DNA of 7,853 nt from Opitutia bacterium UBA7350 (GTDB lineage: Bacteria; Verrucomicrobiota; Verrucomicrobiia; Opitutales; Coraliomargaritaceae), in NCBI GenBank assembly GCA_002470925.1, contig DKOX01000064.1, positions 1 to 7,853 on the forward strand, in the 5' to 3' direction. Below the pieces are notes generated by a model. The model did not search any database. It was not told the origin of the DNA and saw only the letters and a list, made by a program, of their open reading frames with translations. The position numbers and the translations under genes were made by a program. Below, piece after piece: positions 1 through 7,129 of this stretch. Position 1 is the first letter of the stretch. Each line of letters begins with the position of its first letter.

Positions 1-413
1 GGGTGCGCGATTTGGCGCAGGCGCGGCTTTTGCCGATTCGCCAATCGCTGGGACAATTCCTGAGCGGGTTCCCGATGGAGGGCTTAATGGACGGACTCAC
101 GGGCATAAGGCTGGGGCATGCGCCGGAGCGGAAGGGTGAGGCGATCCGCCTTGCGGAGTGGCTGGAGTCCTGCCTTGGAGGGAAGTTCAAAATTCAGACC
201 GGGCTTTTTGAGGCAGCATCGCCTCAGGCGGAGCCCCTGCAATTAAACATGCTTTGGGATTATGCGGACGATCGTTATCTCAAATGGGAGCTTTATTGCG
301 AGGGGGAGCGCGCGCGTTTTGATTTCAAGTTCGGCGCCGGGGCAAAATCCTTCATGACGCAACTCAAGCCGCTGGCGCCGGAGCAAGCCTTGGCGGAGGC
401 CCTCTTTTTCTAG
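1..413 (+). CDS. opcA: Probable glucose-6-phosphate dehydrogenase assembly protein OpcA, C-terminal part (5' end outside window)
   Basis: This is the last 137 or so codons of a gene that enters the window from the left; the GTG at 3 is an internal Val codon, not a start, and the stop is TAG at 411-413. OpcA proteins assist assembly or activity of glucose-6-phosphate dehydrogenase (Zwf), the entry enzyme of the oxidative pentose phosphate pathway, in the cytoplasm. What is seen: an opening DLAQARLLPIRQSLGQF segment resembling the OpcA signature around D-L-x-W-x-R-L-x-P-W-R, then a short strand and an EAIRLAEWLESCLGG helix resembling the family's LxxWLxxRLG element, then a beta-rich end. The two Trp residues usual in the first motif are replaced here by Gln and Ile. 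No zwf gene is in view; it would be expected just upstream. Recognition is by memory of motifs only, so the identity is moderate and a generic hypothetical is the alternative. Confidence 0.55.
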   Translation, partial: VRDLAQARLLPIRQSLGQFLSGFPMEGLMDGLTGIRLGHAPERKGEAIRLAEWLESCLGGKFKIQTGLFEAASPQAEPLQLNMLWDYADDRYLKWELYCEGERARFDFKFGAGAKSFMTQLKPLAPEQALAEALFF

Positions 414-512
414 GGGATAAACTACAAGGGTTAAGCCTTGCCTGCGCTTGGGCGGATTGATTCAATACGCTTTGAAAAACTAGGAGCTACTGTCGCCCAT
501 TAATGGTTTAAA

Positions 513-3500
513 ATGCCGCAGAATTTGAAAAGTGAGATCCCCGCTCAAGAGGCAGACCAACGCCTCGCTTTGATGCGTGCCATGTGGCGGAGTCGCTTGG
601 GCGACCTGCGGGAACAAAGCCTCATTCGTCAGGGGAAAGGCTGGTTCCATATCTCGGGAATGGGGCATGAGGCCCTTGCGACCGCCGCATTGCATCTTGA
701 GGCGGGTGATTACGCTTTCCCATATTATCGTGACCGGGCTTTTTGTGTGCAGCGGGGGCTGAGTGATGCCGCACTCGCGCTGGCGTTTTATGCCAAGCGT
801 GATTCCTCCAGTGGTGGGCGTCAGTTGACCGGGCATTTCAGTGACCGCGCTTTGAACATCTGGAGCCACCCCTCGCCGGTTGGCGCGCACCTCTTGCCGG
901 CCTGCGGGGCGGCTTGGGGTATTCAAATGGATGGCTCGGGACAGGTGGTGTATGCTTCGCTCGGCGAGGCGGCGGCGCGGCAGGGCGATTTCTACGAAGC
1001 GGTCTGTTTTGCGAAGGAACGGCAGTTGCCGATTGTTTTTGTAGTGGAGGACAACCGCATTGCGATCAGCACCGACACAGAGCGGACCAATCCCCTCGCG
1101 CTGGGAATCTTGGCGGCGGAAGAATGGCGACGGGTTGACGGGGTCGAGGTGGATGCGGTTTCAGCGGTGATGGAGGATGCCATTGAATTTGCGCGTTCGG
1201 GCAAAGGTCCCGCTTTTGTATGGTGTGATGTGGAGCGTTTCTCAAATCATTCGAGCGCGGATGACCAGCGCATGTATCGGGCTTCCGATGAACTGGAAGC
1301 CCTGCAGGCCCGCGATCCGGTGGCGCTTTACCGGGTGCAGTTGATCGAGTCGGGTATCTTGACCGAAGCAGAGGCCGAGGCGCAGGAAACAGAAATAAAG
1401 GCGGAGGTTCGCGCCGCGTATAAGGCCGCCGAATCCGCGGAGGATCCCCTCGCAAAGGAACAGGGCACGCACCTCTATGGGCCGGTTTATGAACCGGAGC
1501 CTGTTCCGGTGGAGTTGGACTCGGAGTGCCGGATTCTGGACGCGGTCAATCGCACCTTTCACGCCGCCTTGGATCAATTGCCGGAGGTAGTCTTCTTTGG
1601 TGAGGATATTGCGGATCCGAAGGGCGGGGTCTTTAATCTGACGAAGGGGCTTTCAACCAAGGACCCCGGGCGGGCAGTGAATTCACCCCTCGCGGAATCC
1701 ACCATTATGGGAGTCGCGGTCGGTCTGGCGTCCTACGGCAAGCGTCCCTGTTTTGAAATTCAATTTGTGGACTTCATTTATCCCGGCTGGAACCAGTTGG
1801 TCAGCAACATGGCGACCTTGCGCTGGCGGAGCTTCGGGCAATGGGAATGCCCCTTGGTGATTTATGCACCCTGCGGGGGGTATCTGCCCGGCGGGGCGCT
1901 TTGGCACAGTCAATCCGGTGAGGCGAATTTTGCGCGGATTCCCGGTCTGCGGGTGGTGGTGCCCTCGACGCCGAACGATGCGGCGGGGCTTTTTTGGGCG
2001 GCCTTGCGCGGGAGTGACCCCACCATCATTCTACTGCCGAAGCATTTGATGTGGGCGGCGCAGGCCGCCCCGGCACCCGTGCCGCCTGTCTCACTCGGCA
2101 AAGCCCGGGTCTTGCGTGAAGGGGATGTCCTGACCTTGGTGACCTGGGGAAATTGCGTGGAATTGGTGGAGGAAAGCCTCGAAAAAATGGAGGCTGAGCT
2201 CGCGATCGAATGGATCGACCTGCGTTCGATCGCCCCCTGGGACCGGGAGTGCCTCATGGAATCGGTCTGTAAAACGGGACGATTGCTCGTGGTTCAGGAG
2301 GACAATATCACCGCGAGTATCGGGCAGATGTTGGTGGCGGAGCTGTGCAGTGAGCGCCGGGTTTTGGAGGCCTTGAAAAGTCCCCCGGCAATTGTTTCGA
2401 AAGGCGACGTCCACATAGGCTTTAATCCGATTTATGAATACGCCGCCCTGCCGGATCATGAGCGGGTTGTGAATGCGATTGAACGTATTCTGGGAACCGC
2501 CTTGAAGTCCTCGCTGGAGGCAGCAGAATCGAGCGAGCAATCGGATGCGCCTGCCGCGCCAACCCACACACCCGCCGGAGAAGCAAAACCAACCATGAAT
2601 GCCGACAATCCAATTAAAACGATCACGGTGCCCATTCTGGGGGAGGGGATTCGAGTGGCGCGCATCGTGGCGGTGCATAAAGCGGTGGGCGATCTCGTCG
2701 CAGCGGATGAAGCGCTCTGTGAAGTCGAGACCGACAAGGCGGTTTTCCCGATCGAATGCGAGGTGGAGGGGCGCTTGCTCGAGTGGAACGCAGGCCTGGA
2801 TGATGAGGTCAAGGTAGGGCAGGAATTATTGAAGCTTCAAATTGCGGGAGAGGCTGTCGCAACGGATGCTCCGGCAGCGGTGGTCGATCCTACCCCGGTA
2901 AATACAGGGCTCTCTCCGGAGGCGATTCAGCAAATACAGGGAATCATCCCCGCAACCATTGACATGACTTGTCGCTGGGAGGCGGTGCGTGCCGCTCGCT
3001 TGCGGAGTAAAGCATTGGGCGGCGGAACCCTTTCTCCGGTGACGATGGCGGCATGGGTGGCGGTGCAGTCGATGAAGTCACACGAGCGTTTTGCCGCTTA
3101 TGTATGCGGCGGCAAGCTGCGGGAGGACGAAGCTGATTTCGATCTGGGAATTGCGGTTGCCTTGCCCGGGGATGTTTTGGAGACCGCAGTGGTACCGTCT
3201 GCCAACAAACTGACATGGGAATCCTTCCCGGAGGCGGTGAATCGGGCCTTGAAAAAAGCGCGCCAAGGGGAATCAGTTTCAAAGAATCGCGTTTCACTGA
3301 TTATTTCCAGTCTGGGGACCTACTCGGTGCGTTCTGCTATTCCGGTAGTGGTGCCGCCCGCGGTGGCGACGCTCTTTGTGGGGGCGCCTCAAAGCCTGCC
3401 GGATCCGAAGTCCGAAACGGGTGCCTTGATGGAGGCCGTTTCCTTGGTCCTGACCTTTGACCATCGCTGGATCAATGGTGTGGGTGCCGCCGCCTTCCTT

Positions 3501-3542
3501 TCAAAGGTGCGCAAGGGGATCGAGCGTTTTGACTTGGTCTGA
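513..3542 (+). CDS. Single-chain 2-oxoacid dehydrogenase: E1alpha-E1beta-lipoyl-E2 acyltransferase fusion
   Basis: A 1009-residue enzyme carrying the decarboxylase and acyltransferase steps of a pyruvate or branched-chain 2-oxoacid dehydrogenase complex (2-oxoacid + CoA to acyl-CoA + CO2). Domains: E1alpha about 15-325 (YYRD; thiamine-diphosphate motif with G151-E152-A153 and D180-N181; phosphorylation-loop-like region with H246 and HSSADD); E1beta about 336-665 (GED; PLAEST with E395; H465 in WHSQS; DLRSIAPWD in the C-terminal half); an Ala/Pro linker; lipoyl domain about 700-778 with ETDKA, lipoyl lysine K742; a second linker; E2 catalytic domain about 810-1009 with H984 in DHRWING. No peripheral subunit-binding domain fits between lipoyl and E2, and no E3 gene is in the window. 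GDG in E1alpha reads GEA, and the usual Asp of HxxxDG in E2 is Asn988. The ATG at 513 is the first start after an in-frame TAA at 501; no Shine-Dalgarno lies at normal spacing. The substrate cannot be decided from sequence; the E1alpha resembles the branched-chain/Bacteroidetes style. Confidence 0.93.
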   Translation: MPQNLKSEIPAQEADQRLALMRAMWRSRLGDLREQSLIRQGKGWFHISGMGHEALATAALHLEAGDYAFPYYRDRAFCVQRGLSDAALALAFYAKRDSSSGGRQLTGHFSDRALNIWSHPSPVGAHLLPACGAAWGIQMDGSGQVVYASLGEAAARQGDFYEAVCFAKERQLPIVFVVEDNRIAISTDTERTNPLALGILAAEEWRRVDGVEVDAVSAVMEDAIEFARSGKGPAFVWCDVERFSNHSSADDQRMYRASDELEALQARDPVALYRVQLIESGILTEAEAEAQETEIKAEVRAAYKAAESAEDPLAKEQGTHLYGPVYEPEPVPVELDSECRILDAVNRTFHAALDQLPEVVFFGEDIADPKGGVFNLTKGLSTKDPGRAVNSPLAESTIMGVAVGLASYGKRPCFEIQFVDFIYPGWNQLVSNMATLRWRSFGQWECPLVIYAPCGGYLPGGALWHSQSGEANFARIPGLRVVVPSTPNDAAGLFWAALRGSDPTIILLPKHLMWAAQAAPAPVPPVSLGKARVLREGDVLTLVTWGNCVELVEESLEKMEAELAIEWIDLRSIAPWDRECLMESVCKTGRLLVVQEDNITASIGQMLVAELCSERRVLEALKSPPAIVSKGDVHIGFNPIYEYAALPDHERVVNAIERILGTALKSSLEAAESSEQSDAPAAPTHTPAGEAKPTMNADNPIKTITVPILGEGIRVARIVAVHKAVGDLVAADEALCEVETDKAVFPIECEVEGRLLEWNAGLDDEVKVGQELLKLQIAGEAVATDAPAAVVDPTPVNTGLSPEAIQQIQGIIPATIDMTCRWEAVRAARLRSKALGGGTLSPVTMAAWVAVQSMKSHERFAAYVCGGKLREDEADFDLGIAVALPGDVLETAVVPSANKLTWESFPEAVNRALKKARQGESVSKNRVSLIISSLGTYSVRSAIPVVVPPAVATLFVGAPQSLPDPKSETGALMEAVSLVLTFDHRWINGVGAAAFLSKVRKGIERFDLV
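2577..2597 (+). promoter_or_regulatory. Possible internal start or fusion scar at the E2 part of the dehydrogenase
   Basis: Within the Ala/Pro linker after E1beta, an in-frame ATG at 2595 (codon 695) begins MNADNPIKTITVP, which reads like the natural N terminus of a separate lipoyl-E2 protein. A GGAG lies at 2577-2580, 14 nt upstream, which is longer than optimal. Initiation here would give a 315-residue lipoyl-E2 protein. The simpler reading is a relic of the gene fusion that created this protein; active internal initiation is speculative. Confidence 0.2.
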
Positions 3543-3582
3543 GTTGCCAGCGGGCGGTTTTGACGCTCATTTGTTTTAAAGA

Positions 3583-4278
3583 ATGAAACAGGCATGCGAG
3601 CATTGTGGGGTGATTTTTTCGCCAAAGGTACCGGGTGAACGCTTTTGTTGCGGGGGTTGCGAAGCGGTGGCGGGCTTACTGGCGCGTGAGGGTCTGGAAG
3701 AGTTTTATCGTCGGCGCGATGCCCCCAGTCAACCGGTTGGGGAATTGCCGCAGGTCAATGTATCCTGGGCAATGGCTGCGCAGGCGGAGGCCGAGGCGGG
3801 TTCTGGAACTGCGGCAGGGGGGCATCTGCGGATTGAGGTGGAGGGCATGACCTGCGCGGGATGTGCCTGGTTGATCGAATGCCTCTTTAACCGGGAAACC
3901 GGTGCAAATCGCGGTGCGGTTTCTTTGACGGGCGGCTACCTGGATATGTGGTGGAAAAAGGATGCAGGCTTCAACATGGCGGATTTCATCACACGGCTTG
4001 CGGGCTATGGATATCGGGCCAAAGCCTACCGCCGCAGTCGATTCAGGGCGGTCCCTGCACCGCATGGATATTTTGCAATGGGCCTCATCTTTAGCCTGAA
4101 TGCCGGCTTTTTGATCTGGTTGAATCGACTCAGCCAGCAGGAGGGTCAGGCCGAGCCCTCCTTGCGCATCGTATTGAATGGCTTGCTTGCTGTAAGCCTA
4201 CTCGCGGGGGCGGCTTGCTGGCTGGTCTGGGCCTCTCGCTTGCGGCGAAAAGGCATCGACAAGGGAGCGGTCGCCTAA
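3583..4278 (+). CDS. CcoI/FixI-like metal-binding membrane protein lacking the P-type ATPase core
   Basis: A 231-residue protein matching the N-terminal third of CcoI/FixI copper-transporting ATPases, which supply Cu for cbb3-type cytochrome oxidase. Seen in order: a Cys-rich domain with C5-x2-C8 and FCCGGC (C22, C23, C26) followed by a GLEEFY helix; an HMA copper-binding domain of GMTCAGCAW type (C91, C94), residues about 80-150; a first membrane helix about 163-183; a second about 196-218, ending in Arg/Lys-rich SRLRRKGIDKG. This fits CcoI up to about the second membrane helix, after which the gene stops. The DKTGT phosphorylation site, CPx ion channel and nucleotide-binding domain are absent, and no continuation is seen downstream in other frames. 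It starts 40 nt after the dehydrogenase without a clear Shine-Dalgarno. It could be a decayed ccoI, half of a split transporter, or a free-standing copper-binding protein; both metal motifs being intact argues for a functional protein. Confidence 0.8.
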   Translation: MKQACEHCGVIFSPKVPGERFCCGGCEAVAGLLAREGLEEFYRRRDAPSQPVGELPQVNVSWAMAAQAEAEAGSGTAAGGHLRIEVEGMTCAGCAWLIECLFNRETGANRGAVSLTGGYLDMWWKKDAGFNMADFITRLAGYGYRAKAYRRSRFRAVPAPHGYFAMGLIFSLNAGFLIWLNRLSQQEGQAEPSLRIVLNGLLAVSLLAGAACWLVWASRLRRKGIDKGAVA

Positions 4279-4841
4279 TTGCCGGGGGCAATGAAATTTT
4301 CCGGCAGGGGCGGGAGTTCCAATACCATTGGCTCCGGTGCAGGTTTCGATTTGGCCTGCAGATGTTTATTGCAGATCAGATCGCGAATGAGGGGGTCGTA
4401 GGCTGGATCCTGCGTAAGTTTGGCGTAGGCGCCTTCGGTTGACTCAATAAAAGTTTTACACCGGGCGACGTGGGAGGGGTTGGGTTCGTTCGCTTTTATT
4501 TCTTTATTCAGGTAAGCGAGTGCTGGTTCGACTCCGCGATATTGAAAGGCTTTCAGCAATGAAAGGTTCAGGGTTTTACGCGAGCAGGGCTTGAGCCACC
4601 AATCCCGGCGCTGTTCCGAAGCCATGATAATTAATTGGTCCACCTGGCGATCGTTGGCGACGCGCTGCTGCGGGCTTAGGGTTACATAGGACTCCGTCGC
4701 CAATGCAATCGCATGGTCCAATTGTTGTGCAATTGCCAGGGTTTGCTGACTTTTGTTTTCATACGATGCCCCCGCAAAAAAAGTGGCGAAGGTTCCACAC
4801 ATAAGTGCACCAAGCAGTAAGGTATTGGAGATCTTATTCAT
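4275..4841 (-). CDS. Uncharacterised exported or membrane-anchored protein
   Basis: A 188-residue protein that I do not recognise. The N terminus (NKIS, then a hydrophobic stretch about 7-25 ending FFAGAS) looks like a signal peptide with a possible Ala-x-Ala type cleavage near residue 25, or a single membrane anchor. The rest is mostly predicted helix and polar (for example 28-80), with three cysteines at 86, 128 and 157 that could form disulfides outside the cytoplasm, and a Pro-rich C-terminal tail. Cys15 is not in a lipobox. It lies 57 nt downstream of pyruvate kinase on the same strand and is probably co-transcribed with it, although a TATAAC sequence in the gap could allow its own promoter. 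Its stop codon overlaps that of the convergent CcoI-like gene. Coding is supported by the organised N terminus, position and lack of a better reading in the other frames. No function is proposed. Confidence 0.72.
   Translation of the reverse strand: MNKISNTLLLGALMCGTFATFFAGASYENKSQQTLAIAQQLDHAIALATESYVTLSPQQRVANDRQVDQLIIMASEQRRDWWLKPCSRKTLNLSLLKAFQYRGVEPALAYLNKEIKANEPNPSHVARCKTFIESTEGAYAKLTQDPAYDPLIRDLICNKHLQAKSKPAPEPMVLELPPLPENFIAPGN
4278..4300 (+). terminator. Possible weak terminator hairpin at the convergent junction
   Basis: A perfect 6-bp inverted repeat, ATTGCC (4278-4283) and GGCAAT (4287-4292), encloses a GGG loop and is followed four bases later by TTTT (4297-4300). It begins on the last base of the plus-strand stop codon, so it could end transcription of the CcoI-like gene. 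It lies inside the final codons of the opposing gene. The short stem and the T-run set four bases away make it weak; chance is possible. Confidence 0.3.
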
Positions 4842-4898
4842 GCTGTATAGGACTGATAGTTATAAGGAAAGGGCGGGCGGTTGAATTCGGGCGCGGAT

Positions 4899-6332
4899 TT
4901 AGGGCTTCCCGCTACTTACTTCCCGAATTTGGGTGCTGTCGATCAAAGTTTCGCCAGCATACATTTTGGTCACAACAACAAGGGGTTTGCCGGCTTCGCA
5001 CCAGCCCCCTTCGCGCAGGCGGGTAAAGGCGGCTTGGATATTGTCTTCCAGTTCGTGCACAAATTCCATGAAGAAGGGTTCGATCCCGTGTAACAGAAGG
5101 AGCTGCTTGAAAAGGATGGGGTTGTCGGTAAAGGCGTAAACCGGGACATTCGGACGCAGCGAGGACAGTTTTTGAGTGAAGATACCACGCCGGGTAAAGA
5201 CGAGAATGGGTGCGTCCATTTCAGTGGCAAGGTATGCTGCGGAGCGAAGCATTTTACTCTTGGGTAGATTTAAAACAATGTCCTTGCGTAAATTTTCAGT
5301 TTGTTCCTGTTCGATTCGGGTGGCGATGCGGTTCACGGTTTCCACGCATTCCACCGGATATTTCCCGACCGTGGTTTCGCCGGAAAGCATGACGCAGTCA
5401 GCCTGTTCCCGGATCGCATTGGCAATGTCGGTGACCTCTGCCCGGGTTGGAATGGGGGAATCGATCATCGATTCCAGCATATGCGTGGCAACAATGACCG
5501 GCTTGAGTTGGCGAATGCAGGTGTTGATGGCGCGGCTTTGAATGACGGGCAAATCCTCAAACGGGCATTCCACTCCAAGGTCGCCCCGCGCAATCATTAG
5601 GCCGTCAGCCGCCAGGATGATTTCATCCAGATTGGAAATGGCCTGTTGGTCTTCAATCTTGGCAATCACTTTTGCCGGGCTGTTGCGTTGGCGAAGGTAT
5701 TCATGAAATACATCGAGATCCGCCGGTTCCCGCACGAAGGAGAGCGCAAAAAAGTCGATCTTCTCAGCAATCCCGACATCGATGTCGGCTTGGTCTTTTT
5801 CAGTGAGGGAGGGCAGGTTCACCCGCACGCCCGGCAGGTTGATGTGGCGGCGATTGCCGAGGGAGCCCGGAATGCAGACCTCGCAGCGCACCCGCGTGCC
5901 GTTCATTTCTTTCACCTCGAGCCGGATAAGGCCGCTGTCCACCAACACGGTGTCGCCGACCTTTATATCGTTGGCAAAGCCCTCGTAATTGACGTCAACC
6001 CGGCGAACGCCGCTTTCGCCAATTCCGCCCAGGCCCTCGCCGTAGGTGAAGTCAAAGATTTCGCCGCGTTCGAGTTCAAAGGTTTCCGGGACATCGCGGG
6101 TGCGAATCTCGGGCCCCTTCACATCCATAAGGATCGCGATGTGTCGCCCGATGCGCTCGCCCGCCGCGCGTACTTTGTGAATGATTTCACGGGTCCATTC
6201 GTGGTCGGCGTGCGCCATATTGATACGGCAGATGTCAACGCCCTCGCGAATGAGGGCTTCCAATGTTTCAGCTTCCTGAGTAGCCGGGCCGACGGTGAAG
6301 ATAAGTTTTGTTTTCCGGTGAGTGGTTCTCAT
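4899..6332 (-). CDS. pyk: Pyruvate kinase
   Basis: A 477-residue full-length pyruvate kinase, the cytoplasmic enzyme that makes pyruvate and ATP from phosphoenolpyruvate and ADP at the end of glycolysis. Seen: KTKLIFTVGPAT start of the barrel; R36 and N38 in RINMAHA; KGPEIRT with K72 and E75; B domain about 80-170; catalytic K225 and metal ligands E227 (KIED) and D251 (ARGDLG); MLESMI and PTRAEVTD signature; SGETTVGKYPVE; C-terminal domain from about 355. Two K+-site positions differ from the usual NxSH and DTKG: Ala40 replaces Ser and Val71 replaces Thr. The usual SGxTA effector-loop sequence is RRGIFT here, so regulation by sugar phosphates may differ. It starts 20 nt after the hydrolase stop without a clear Shine-Dalgarno, which suggests translation in an operon with it. 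Confidence 0.96.
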   Translation of the reverse strand: MRTTHRKTKLIFTVGPATQEAETLEALIREGVDICRINMAHADHEWTREIIHKVRAAGERIGRHIAILMDVKGPEIRTRDVPETFELERGEIFDFTYGEGLGGIGESGVRRVDVNYEGFANDIKVGDTVLVDSGLIRLEVKEMNGTRVRCEVCIPGSLGNRRHINLPGVRVNLPSLTEKDQADIDVGIAEKIDFFALSFVREPADLDVFHEYLRQRNSPAKVIAKIEDQQAISNLDEIILAADGLMIARGDLGVECPFEDLPVIQSRAINTCIRQLKPVIVATHMLESMIDSPIPTRAEVTDIANAIREQADCVMLSGETTVGKYPVECVETVNRIATRIEQEQTENLRKDIVLNLPKSKMLRSAAYLATEMDAPILVFTRRGIFTQKLSSLRPNVPVYAFTDNPILFKQLLLLHGIEPFFMEFVHELEDNIQAAFTRLREGGWCEAGKPLVVVTKMYAGETLIDSTQIREVSSGKP

Positions 6333-6352
6333 AAGAGTTTTTATAGGATCCG

Positions 6353-7129
6353 CTATAGGGCTGCGGGGTCAACAACGTGGATGGCGAAGTCTTTGTTAAG
6401 GTTAAGGCTGGCAAAGCGATCATTAACGCATTCCAGACTATTGCAATCTTTGCTTAGGTGGGCGAGGTAAACATTTTGTAGCTGCGAACTGCCGTTCATT
6501 TCAAGGAGCGCCTCAAAGGCGGCGTTGTTGGAGAGGTGGCCGTGTCGGCCACGGATGCGTTGCTTGGTGGACCAGGGCCGCTTGGTGTCCTTCTCGAGGA
6601 GCGCCTCGTCATAGTTGGCCTCGATCACCAGGGTTTGTACCGAACGCATCTGCTCAAATACATGGGCGGGCACGTAGCCGAGATCCGTAATCCATGCGAG
6701 GCTTTGTGGCGGGGTGGATGCCCCGTCCCCCCAGCGAAAGACATAGCCTACCGGGTCATAGGCGTCATGGGGCAAGGCGAAGGAACGCACCTCAAGATCC
6801 CGGAAGTGGAAGGTTGTGCCAGTTTCAAAAACCTGCCAATTCGGGCGTTTGCTGAGTTTGGCCTGCACCGCATCGGCGGTATCACGGTTTGCAAAGATCG
6901 GGAGATCCGGGCGACGGGAGAGCCCCCGAATCCCCTGCGCATGGTCGCTGTGTTCGTGGGTGAGGAAAACCGCCTGAATTTGATCGATGGATTCGCCGAG
7001 GGATTCAAGTTTCGCTGCAATTCGTTTTGCGCTGAAACCGGCATCGATTAGAATCTTGCTTTCGGGGGTGCGAAGGAGGGCGCAGTTACCCAAACTACTG
7101 GAGCCAAGAATCTGAAAATCGCGATGCAT
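6353..7129 (-). CDS. YycJ/WalJ-like metallo-beta-lactamase-fold hydrolase
   Basis: A 258-residue cytoplasmic metallo-hydrolase. The order of motifs is that of the YycJ/WalJ subfamily, some members of which act as DNA exonucleases: GSSSLGN (9-15) near the N terminus, LIDAGFSAK (27-35), the metal-binding THEHSDH (H58, H60, D62, H63), ALPHDA (H121), ITDLGYV (D149), EANYD (170-174), GHLSN (H198) and a final YLAHLSKD. All expected metal ligands are present and length is normal for the family. The true substrate is not shown by sequence, so RNA or DNA processing remains family inference. It is the first gene of a minus-strand block with pyruvate kinase and is divergent from folE2; the start at 7129 has no Shine-Dalgarno, but no longer reading is suggested because the family motif begins about eight residues in. 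Confidence 0.9.
   Translation of the reverse strand: MHRDFQILGSSSLGNCALLRTPESKILIDAGFSAKRIAAKLESLGESIDQIQAVFLTHEHSDHAQGIRGLSRRPDLPIFANRDTADAVQAKLSKRPNWQVFETGTTFHFRDLEVRSFALPHDAYDPVGYVFRWGDGASTPPQSLAWITDLGYVPAHVFEQMRSVQTLVIEANYDEALLEKDTKRPWSTKQRIRGRHGHLSNNAAFEALLEMNGSSQLQNVYLAHLSKDCNSLECVNDRFASLNLNKDFAIHVVDPAAL

Noticed and set aside
425..440. CAAGG/CCTTG inverted repeat after the opcA-like gene as a terminator
   Set aside because: Only a 5-bp stem with a 6-nt loop and no following T-run.
2091..2678. 195-codon minus-strand ORF opposite E1beta and the linker
   Set aside because: Antisense to strongly conserved E1beta sequence; composition is rich in His, Arg and Gln as expected of a shadow frame.
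4215..4442. Plus-strand ORF as a frameshifted continuation of the CcoI-like gene
   Set aside because: Its translation shows no P-type ATPase motifs or membrane helices and is mostly antisense to the exported protein gene.
4785..4841. Lipoprotein signal at Cys15 of the exported protein
   Set aside because: Residues before Cys15 (Ala-Leu-Met) do not fit a lipobox, and the hydrophobic stretch continues well past it.
5646..6470. 274-codon plus-strand ORF opposite pyruvate kinase
   Set aside because: It lies wholly antisense to a clear pyruvate kinase and the start of the hydrolase gap, has no recognisable domain, and is explained by the GC-biased third positions of the real gene.
6536..7051. 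171-codon plus-strand ORF opposite the metallo-hydrolase
   Set aside because: Antisense to a gene with all metal-binding motifs intact; no domain of its own.
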